Below are positions 28,201 to 32,423 of a DNA stretch of 32,423 nt, in pieces. A program made the translations under genes and the position numbers. The notes beneath the pieces are model-generated. The model was not told the origin of the DNA. It searched no databases and saw nothing but the letters and a program-made list of their open reading frames with translations. The DNA comes from a bacterium (GTDB lineage: Bacteria > Bacillota > Clostridia > Christensenellales > Aristaeellaceae), in NCBI GenBank assembly GCA_004563405.1, contig SFTH01000028.1, forward strand, positions 1-32,423, read 5' to 3'. Positions within the stretch are counted from its first letter, which is position 1; every line of letters begins with the position of its first letter.

Positions 28201-28710
28201 CTCGATGAAGAAGTTTCCCCGGCCAAAGATGTCCAGATAGCGCTGCGCCATGGTCCGGGCGTCGTTTTCCCTCCGGTCCAGCAGCAGCTTGGGAAGATCG
28301 CCCGACAGGCAGGCGCTCATGGCGATCAGGCCCTCGTGATACTTCTCCAACAGGGCGTAATCCACCCGGGGACGGTAGTAGTAGCCGCGAATCCAGCCCT
28401 CGCTCACCAGCGCGGACAGGTTCTCATACCCCTTCTGGTTTTCGCACAGCAGGATCAGGTGGCTGTAATCCCTGGACACGCTGGTCTTGTTCTCCATGTC
28501 CGGGCAGACGTAGACCTCGCAGCCGATGACCGGGTGAATTCCCTCCGCCTTCGCGGCACGGTAGAACTCCAGCACGCCGTACATCGCACCGTGGTCGGTC
28601 ACGGCGCAGGAGCGCATGCCCAGCGCCTTCAGCCGCTGCATCAGCGGCTTGATGCGACACGCGCCGTCCAGCAGCGAATACTCCGTGTGCAGATGCAGAT
28701 GTGCAAACAT
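25219..28710 (-). CDS. dnaE: DNA polymerase III alpha subunit, DnaE type
   Basis: A 1163-residue replicative polymerase subunit of the DnaE class, not PolC. The N-terminal PHP domain starts HLHLHTEYSLLDG (His4, His6, His8). The catalytic palm aspartates are D396 and D398 (PDIDCDFD) and D546 (KMDFLGL), with GPGRGSGAGS (352-361) in the palm. A helix-hairpin-helix (about 850-900) and an OB domain (VRMGGLIAEKKMKAARSG ... VLVFPKVYE) follow. In Bacillota DnaE extends primers and hands over to PolC, or acts in lagging-strand synthesis. It has its own promoter and GGAGGA 8 nt before the ATG. Full length, no frameshift. Confidence 0.97.
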   Translation of the reverse strand: MFAHLHLHTEYSLLDGACRIKPLMQRLKALGMRSCAVTDHGAMYGVLEFYRAAKAEGIHPVIGCEVYVCPDMENKTSVSRDYSHLILLCENQKGYENLSALVSEGWIRGYYYRPRVDYALLEKYHEGLIAMSACLSGDLPKLLLDRRENDARTMAQRYLDIFGRGNFFIELQDHGLPEQKQVLPRLVKLAREMDIPLVCSNDCHYLTREDAQMQEVLMCIQTGKTLQDENRMRMETDQLYVKSEEEMRAVFPNFREAIERTEEIAQRCHVEFDFSTTHLPKFPLPEGVTDDTAYLRGLCKAGVRRLYGEERRDAWERLDYELGVIEKMGYVDYFLIVWDFIHYAKTHGVGVGPGRGSGAGSIVAYSLGITEIDPLKYNLLFERFLNPERISMPDIDCDFDYERRGQVIDYVRERYGADHVAQIITFGTMAARAVLRDVGRVLGMSYQQTDAIAKMVPFELKMTLERALSISPELKRAYEGDPEVRRMIDMARKLEGMPRNASTHAAGVLITARPVVDYLPLQKNDDVITTQFPMGDVEALGLLKMDFLGLRTLNVIMDTEEMVAQNGGGTIRTEDIPFDDAGVYAMISEGDTDGVFQLESSGMRQFLQSMRPSNFEDIIAAISLYRPGPMESIPRYIQGKEDPSSVRYLTPKLKPILDVTYGCMVYQEQVMQIVRDLAGYSMGRSDLVRRAMAKKKHDVMAKEKQNFIYGLDEDGKTVVPGCVRNGVSAEVAEQIFDEMTAFASYAFNKSHAAAYAVVAVQTAWLKLHYPVEFMAALMNSMTGNTVKIAYYIQALRKRGVPVLPPDVNASQEKFSVGWLDGKKGVRFGLAGVKNLGHAAIAELVEERESGGPYADLYDFINRNATRTINKKGVESLIRAGAFDRLPGTRSQKLHVFEKAMDGAARQHKSVISGQISLFDMGESTVQAPPPPMPSLPEFDLPMRLQMERETTGVYISGHPLDEYAEEMGRLEINSRFLGELTEREDHGMSWDQKNVRMGGLIAEKKMKAARSGNMMAFVQLEDLYGVTEVLVFPKVYERVSTQLELNAAVLMSGKLSVREDEEPKLLLDRVEPLRGAAPQREANRTARAGDGVRKLYLKLAPGQREAVLAVLAETPGRIPVVLVEISPEGGRRAVQAPREYWVDEGYDFGALANLIGPDAIVLK

Positions 28711-28747
28711 TCAACCCGTCCTCCGTAATCCGTGCGTAGATGACACC

Positions 28748-28776
28748 AGTTTAACCCATTTCGCCCACTCTTTCAA
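28748..28776 (-). promoter_or_regulatory. dnaE: Promoter of dnaE
   Basis: TTGAAA (28776-28771), a 17-bp spacer and TAAACT (28753-28748) on the minus strand place the start near 28741, about 30 nt before the dnaE ATG. The rest of the comEA-dnaE gap (28777-28880) is very GC-rich, with short GC stems but no U-tract, so I see no clear terminator for the upstream operon. Confidence 0.72.
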
Positions 28777-28880
28777 GACCCAAACGGCGATGGGCGCAAC
28801 TCTTTTGTCCCCTTTGCCCCTCCGCCGCCCGGAAACGGCCGCGGGCGGGCGCGGAATGTCCGCCGGGCATGCGGCCGCGC

Positions 28881-29243
28881 TCAATCCAGCCGTATGTAAT
28901 CCCGCATCGCTTCGAGCTTCCCCTCCCCGATGCCGGGCACCTCCGTGAGCGCCTCCACATCCCGGAAGGGGCCGTTCTCCGCACGCCAGGCGACGATGCG
29001 CGCCGCCAGCACCTCCCCCACGCCCGGAAGCGTCGCCAATTCCTCCGCGGAGGCCAGGTTGACGTCGATGCGCGCCGCGCGCGCCACCGCCTCCTCGCAG
29101 ACAGAATGAACCGGCGCCGCGAGCACTGCCCGCGGCTGCCGGTCCATCCAGATTCCCAGGGCTGCGGCCAGAACCAGCCCCAGCGCGGCGGCAATCAGCC
29201 AGCCCTCGCCCCGCCGTTCCCCGCGCGCGTCCCTGCGTTTCAT
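28881..29243 (-). CDS. Short ComEA-like helix-hairpin-helix membrane protein
   Basis: A 120-residue protein with a basic N-terminus (KRRDARGERRGEG), one transmembrane helix (about residues 16-33) and an extracytoplasmic C-terminal (HhH)2 domain. The repeats are IDVNLASAEELATLPGVGEVLAARIVAWR and FRDVEALTEVPGIGEGKLEAMRDYI. This is the DNA-binding domain of ComEA, the competence receptor for incoming DNA. The SLBB domain usual in Gram-positive ComEA is missing and no comEB or comEC follows, so the role in DNA uptake is uncertain. ATG at 29243 with AAGGAG 5 nt upstream; the GTG two codons earlier is less likely. It starts 9 nt after the YhcN-type gene. Confidence 0.85.
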   Translation of the reverse strand: MKRRDARGERRGEGWLIAAALGLVLAAALGIWMDRQPRAVLAAPVHSVCEEAVARAARIDVNLASAEELATLPGVGEVLAARIVAWRAENGPFRDVEALTEVPGIGEGKLEAMRDYIRLD

Positions 29244-29252
29244 GTGCACTCC

Positions 29253-29768
29253 TTATCTGAGCGTCGTCGCGTTGCGCACGATCTCGTTGATGTCCTCCTT
29301 GAGGGTATCCATCTCCCGACCCGCCAGCGTGCGGTCGGAGATCTCGTACACATCCTCCACGTCGTCCTCATCTGCCGTGACCGCCACGGTGGTGATCTCC
29401 GGGTCGGCCGCCATGATTTCCGCCGCCACCATCTCGCGGATGCGCTCGGTCATCTCGCCCTGATAGGCCTGATTGAACTTCACGCCCACCAGCGCGGTAT
29501 TTCCGGTCACCACCACCCGCGCCTCGGAGATTTCAGAAATCTGCGCAAGGCGCGCCTCGATCTGCGCCGCGTTGCGGGTCCAGTCGAAGCGGTTGGCGGC
29601 CTGGGTTGCGCCGGGCTGCGCCGTCGCGCCCTGCGGCATGTAGTCCGCCGTCGGCGCGCTCTGCACCGCATCGTCGCCGGGCCGGCTCATGCAGCCGGTC
29701 ACCGTCACGCCGACCAGCAGGATCAGCGTCAGCACAAAGAACATCCGTTTCAGTTTCCGTTGATTCAT
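29253..29768 (-). CDS. YhcN/YlaJ-family sporulation lipoprotein
   Basis: A 171-residue lipoprotein. The signal peptide MNQRKLKRMFFVLTLILLVGVTVTGC ends in a lipobox (VTGC), with the lipid-modified Cys at about residue 26. A low-complexity Pro/Ala/Gln spacer (about 30-60) is followed by the YhcN/YlaJ domain: RNAAQIEARLAQISEISEARVVVTGNTALVGVKF and ITTVAVTADEDDVEDVYEI. In Bacillus these proteins are made in the forespore and reach the spore inner membrane or germination apparatus. The start at 29768 has AAGGAGG 10 nt upstream; the earlier in-frame ATG lies too close to it. Middle gene of a three-gene operon. Confidence 0.87.
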   Translation of the reverse strand: MNQRKLKRMFFVLTLILLVGVTVTGCMSRPGDDAVQSAPTADYMPQGATAQPGATQAANRFDWTRNAAQIEARLAQISEISEARVVVTGNTALVGVKFNQAYQGEMTERIREMVAAEIMAADPEITTVAVTADEDDVEDVYEISDRTLAGREMDTLKEDINEIVRNATTLR

Positions 29769-29850
29769 AGCTCGCATTCCTCCTTGCAAGCCCTATTATG
29801 GGCGGGTTTGGAAGGAAGCATGCGTTCATCCGGGAATTCCGCCGGGAAAA

Positions 29851-31506
29851 TCAGTCGGTCTCCCGATAGAAGCAGCAGCCGCCGATGAACTCGCGCAGCA
29901 GCGAATTGACGGGAATTTCGTCCTCGACGTCCGCAGTCTGAATGTAATTCAGGAATTTCACCAGCCGGCGCGCCAGCGTGTAGTGCGGGCTGCTGGGCAT
30001 CACCGCGCAGAGCGCGGGATAGGCGTACTTTTTCATGATGGGAAGCTCGTAGCTCAGCGAGGAATTGATCATCGCGTCCGCGTCCTCCTGATAGGGGAAG
30101 ATGTAGCTCTCCTCGCCGCGGCGCACGGACTTCCACATGGCCATCGTCTCCTCCGGCGGCGTGCCGCGGAACTGGTAGTCGCGCACGATGCGCCGCAGCA
30201 GGCGCGCGTCCGTGGTGCGGATGCGGTTGTGATCGTCCAGGTTGAGCATCGTCAGCGCGCTGATGTAGATCTTGAACTTCAGCCTCCGGTCGATGCCCTC
30301 GGTCAGCTTTTCGTTCAGGCCGTGGATGCCCTCGATGATGATGGGCTGTCCCGCCTCCACCCGGAAGGGATGGGTCTGCTCCCGGCGCATGCCGGTGTTG
30401 AAATCGTATTCCGGCATCTCCACCGTCTCTCCGGCCATCAGCCGCCTCAGGTGGTCGGAGATCAGCGCGGTGTCCAGCGTGTCGATGCGCTCCAGGTCGA
30501 TGGAGCCGTCCGCCTCCCGGGGCAGCTCATCCCGGTTGCGGTAGTAGTCGTCCAGGGAGACCTTCACCGGGCGCAGCCCCTGCACCCGCAGGGCGATGGT
30601 GAGCCGGTGCGCGAAGGTGGTCTTGCCCGACGAGGACGGCCCCGCCACCAGAATCAGCCGCGCGCCGGAGGCGATGAACTGATCGGCGATGGACTGAATC
30701 TTGCGCTCCTGGAGCGCCTCGCTGACGCGGATGAACTCCCGGAAGCGATGGCTGACGATCATCTCGTTGAGATCCGCCGCGTTTTCACAGCCGAGGATCT
30801 TGTTCCACTCCGCCGTCTCCTGATAGACGCGCCAGAGCTTGGGGAGCTCCCGGAAGGGCGCGGGGCGGTCCGGATCTTCCACGTCCGGCTGCATCATCAC
30901 CACCCCCGGCCCGTAGGGAACCAGGGAAAACACGTCCACGTCCCCGGTGGCGGGGGTCATTTCCCCGTAGAAGTAGTCCTCGGGTCCGTCGCCGATGTGG
31001 TAGAGGGTGAAGTGGCTGTACTGGCGGTAGTTCAGTATGCGCAGGCGGTCGGTCTGATTCGTGCGGGCAAAGTATTCCTGCGCGTCGTCGGTGGTCACGT
31101 TGTTGCGCTCGATGGGCAGGTTCTGCGCCGCCAGCGCGCGCATCTCCCGCTCCACCGCCGCGATGAACGCCGGCGTCATCTCCCCGTCCCGGAGATTGAT
31201 GTAGAGCCCCTGGCCGAAGGAGTGCTCGATGCGCACATGGGCGTCCGGGCGCACGCGGTGCGCCGCCGTCAAAAACAGCAGCTGGAGCGAGCGCTCGTAG
31301 ATGCGCCGGCCCTCCTCATCCGCATAGGTCAGAATCTTCGCGTGGGCGTATTCCTCCGCCGGATCGTTCAGAGAATAGGTGCGGCCCTGCACGCAGACGC
31401 CAAGCGGCCTGCGCACCCGGCGCTCCGCCGGCAGAAGCGCATATGCGTCCCTCCAGCGCACGCCCCGCGCACAGCTGATCTCATAGTCGTTCAGTTTCAA
31501 ATACAT
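29851..31506 (-). CDS. Uridine kinase-like nucleoside kinase with ThrRS-type N-terminal region
   Basis: A 551-residue protein of the large Bacillota nucleoside kinase group. The N-terminal third carries a TGS-like segment and a region resembling the ThrRS/AlaRS second additional domain (RVRPDAHVRIEHSFGQGLYINL near residue 85-105). The C-terminal half is a uridine kinase/phosphoribulokinase-type P-loop domain: Walker A GPSSSGKT (289-296), SLDDYYRNRDELP (317-329) and IIIEGIHGLN. It should phosphorylate a nucleoside with ATP/GTP; substrate unproven. Length and architecture are typical. First gene of its operon, with promoter and inverted repeat upstream. Confidence 0.9.
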   Translation of the reverse strand: MYLKLNDYEISCARGVRWRDAYALLPAERRVRRPLGVCVQGRTYSLNDPAEEYAHAKILTYADEEGRRIYERSLQLLFLTAAHRVRPDAHVRIEHSFGQGLYINLRDGEMTPAFIAAVEREMRALAAQNLPIERNNVTTDDAQEYFARTNQTDRLRILNYRQYSHFTLYHIGDGPEDYFYGEMTPATGDVDVFSLVPYGPGVVMMQPDVEDPDRPAPFRELPKLWRVYQETAEWNKILGCENAADLNEMIVSHRFREFIRVSEALQERKIQSIADQFIASGARLILVAGPSSSGKTTFAHRLTIALRVQGLRPVKVSLDDYYRNRDELPREADGSIDLERIDTLDTALISDHLRRLMAGETVEMPEYDFNTGMRREQTHPFRVEAGQPIIIEGIHGLNEKLTEGIDRRLKFKIYISALTMLNLDDHNRIRTTDARLLRRIVRDYQFRGTPPEETMAMWKSVRRGEESYIFPYQEDADAMINSSLSYELPIMKKYAYPALCAVMPSSPHYTLARRLVKFLNYIQTADVEDEIPVNSLLREFIGGCCFYRETD

Positions 31507-31508
31507 GC

Positions 31509-31539
31509 GTAAAATCCCTCCCTCTCGTGCGGATTTTAC
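31509..31539 (-). promoter_or_regulatory. 9-bp inverted repeat over the start region of the nucleoside kinase gene
   Basis: GTAAAATCC (31509-31517) and its exact inverse GGATTTTAC (31531-31539) flank the GAGGGAGGG ribosome-binding site. They reach to 3 nt before the ATG and cover the predicted transcription start (about 31535). The half-sites are 22 bp apart centre to centre, two helical turns. It could be an operator for a dimeric repressor; as RNA, the left arm would be partly missing from the transcript. Confidence 0.45.
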
Positions 31540-31541
31540 CC

Positions 31542-31570
31542 ATTATACCATGTCCCGCCCTCCGGCGCAA
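31542..31570 (-). promoter_or_regulatory. Promoter of the nucleoside kinase-YhcN-ComEA operon
   Basis: On the minus strand TTGCGC (31570-31565), a 17-bp spacer and a perfect TATAAT (31547-31542) preceded by TGG give an extended -10 promoter. The predicted start is near 31535. Confidence 0.75.
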
Positions 31571-31596
31571 GCCGCCGGGGAGCCAGCATGCGCCGC

Positions 31597-32226
31597 TCAA
31601 TCCTCCGGCCGGTAGATGTACATCTCGAATGTATCCTCGCCAAATCGGGTCATCAGCGGCCCTATAAAGGCGAGAAATTCATTCTCATACTGACCATAGC
31701 CGTACACCGCGCCGGTCCTGACGATGGCCGCGTCCTCCATTTCGCAGATCGCCGTCACGATTACGGGCAGCTCCGGCGCATAGCAGAGCGCGACATAGCC
31801 CACGCCGCCAAAGCCGTCCCCGCGCTCCACCGCGTACAGGCTCGTCGCCTCCAGAAACGCCCCCTCCAGAGGGCGCATCAGGCTGTTGCAGATGCCCGCC
31901 TGCCCGAGAAAGGCGCTGCGCTGCGCCGCATCCATATCCTGCACGCCCTTCACCTCAAAGAACACGGCGGACGCGGGCCGCTCTGCCGGGATCGAAGCGA
32001 TTGCGTCCAGCAGCGCCTCCTCCAGCATCTCCGCTTCCGCAAAATCCTCCTGATAATTCGCCTGAAAGCTGTCCTGCCACGCCGCAGCCTGTGCAAGCGC
32101 GCAGTCCAGCATGGCCTTCCGCTGCGGCGAAAGCGCGTCCAGCTCCCCGACGGAAATCTCCGCACATCCCGCGCCAAAGCACAGCGCCAGCGCAGCGGCC
32201 ACGGTGAACAAGCGCCTGATCATCAT
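31597..32226 (-). CDS. Exported protein of unknown function
   Basis: A 209-residue protein I do not recognise. MMIRRLFTVAAALALCFGAGC is a signal peptide. A Cys at the end (GAGC) could be lipidated, but Gly at -3 is a poor lipobox, so a secreted or periplasm-like location is equally likely. The mature part is acidic, with a helical first half (SPQRKAMLDCALAQAAAWQDSF) and beta-like segments later (SAVFFEVKG, LPVIVTAICEME, EDTFEMYIYRPED). The start at 32226 has GGAGG 8 nt upstream; a longer frame to 32349 runs through the tuf terminator. It begins about 26 nt after that terminator hairpin, and no promoter is obvious, so it may rely on read-through. Confidence 0.7.
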   Translation of the reverse strand: MMIRRLFTVAAALALCFGAGCAEISVGELDALSPQRKAMLDCALAQAAAWQDSFQANYQEDFAEAEMLEEALLDAIASIPAERPASAVFFEVKGVQDMDAAQRSAFLGQAGICNSLMRPLEGAFLEATSLYAVERGDGFGGVGYVALCYAPELPVIVTAICEMEDAAIVRTGAVYGYGQYENEFLAFIGPLMTRFGEDTFEMYIYRPED

Positions 32227-32251
32227 CCGCCTTCCCTCCGTTCGTGCATGC

Positions 32252-32283
32252 AAAAGGGCGCGAACCCAAACGGATTCGCGCCC
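32252..32283 (-). terminator. Intrinsic terminator of tuf
   Basis: A 12-bp stem including one G-U pair (32256-32267 / 32272-32283) with a 4-nt loop exits on the minus strand into TTTTGC. It starts 13 nt after the tuf stop codon. A textbook Rho-independent terminator. Confidence 0.9.
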
Positions 32284-32296
32284 CGTGCATCCGGAA

Positions 32297-32423
32297 TTAT
32301 TCGCAGATCTTGGTGACAACGCCGGAACCAACCGTGCGGCCGCCTTCACGGATAGCGAAGCGCAGACCTTCCTCGCACGCGATGGGCGTGATCAGGGTGA
32401 TCTCCATGTCGATGTTGTCGCCA
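32297..32423 (-). CDS. tuf: 3' end of elongation factor Tu, cut by the window edge
   Basis: The last 41 residues of EF-Tu are encoded, beginning GDNIDMEITLITPIA and ending REGGRTVGSGVVTKICE, the conserved end of beta-barrel domain III. The protein delivers aminoacyl-tRNA to the ribosome with GTP. A cysteine replaces the common Met in PIAMEEG, and the protein ends KICE. The rest lies outside the window. It is followed by a strong terminator instead of running on into rpsJ as in many bacteria. Confidence 0.97.
   Translation of the reverse strand, partial: GDNIDMEITLITPIACEEGLRFAIREGGRTVGSGVVTKICE

Noticed and set aside
25753..28728. A 991-codon open frame on the plus strand opposite dnaE, and many long plus-strand frames opposite the ribosomal genes
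   Set aside because: They mirror highly conserved minus-strand genes in GC-rich DNA where stop codons are rare. The products are His/Arg/Leu-rich without domains, and no ribosome-binding sites fit.
1..32423. CRISPR arrays, tRNA or rRNA genes, IS elements, prophage or toxin-antitoxin modules
   Set aside because: No regularly spaced repeats, cloverleaf-like sequences, transposase or integrase motifs, or typical toxin partners were seen. The Xre gene is paired with membrane proteins, not with a recognisable toxin.

Overview
The window is dense, GC-rich bacterial chromosome and appears to come from an anaerobic Bacillota lineage of the Clostridia type. I infer this from three things. The order of the ribosomal genes is S10-L3-L4-L23-L2-S19-L22-S3-L16-L29-S17-L14-L24-L5-S14-S8-L6-L18-S5-L30-L15-SecY-Adk-Map-KOW-IF1-L36-S13-S11-S4-RpoA-L17. 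A small KOW (L14e-like) gene lies between map and infA. A YhcN/YlaJ-type sporulation lipoprotein is present. I cannot name the genus. Apart from one three-gene operon, every gene is on the minus strand, so transcription runs from the high-coordinate end to the low end.

Layout from high to low coordinates: the 3' end of tuf with a strong intrinsic terminator (32252-32423); an exported protein of unknown function; a nucleoside kinase - YhcN lipoprotein - ComEA-like operon (28881-31570); dnaE with its own promoter, followed by a GT-C-type membrane glycosyltransferase and a terminator (23498-28776); then the complete S10-spc-alpha ribosomal supercluster (6913-23431), 32 genes including secY, adk, map, infA and rpoA. 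The supercluster has a consensus promoter with a structured leader of about 215 nt before rpsJ. A second strong extended -10 promoter and structured leader lies before rpsM, so the alpha operon (S13-S11-S4-RpoA-L17) can be transcribed separately.

A bidirectional terminator at 6851-6880 separates rplQ from the only plus-strand operon (4361-6838): a DUF2975-type membrane protein, a small Xre-family regulator and a DUF4153/DUF4173-type polytopic membrane protein with a soluble C-terminal beta domain. The genes are tightly or overlappingly coupled, and an AT-rich promoter with three copies of one 9-bp motif precedes them. This is the best candidate for an uncharacterised regulated envelope system. 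Divergent from it, a minus-strand operon starts with parA (TTG start) and parB. It continues into a cytosolic CBM9-like protein, a two-TM protein of unknown function and a YdcF/SanA-like DUF218 protein. A single-gene VanW-domain exported protein with its own promoter and the first codons of another gene close the low end.

Most of the window is core machinery. Points of interest are the leaders inside the ribosomal cluster, the separation of tuf from rpsJ by about 9 kb, the parAB-CBM9 coupling, and the DUF2975-Xre-DUF4173 operon. No tRNA, rRNA, IS element, CRISPR array or parS site was seen.
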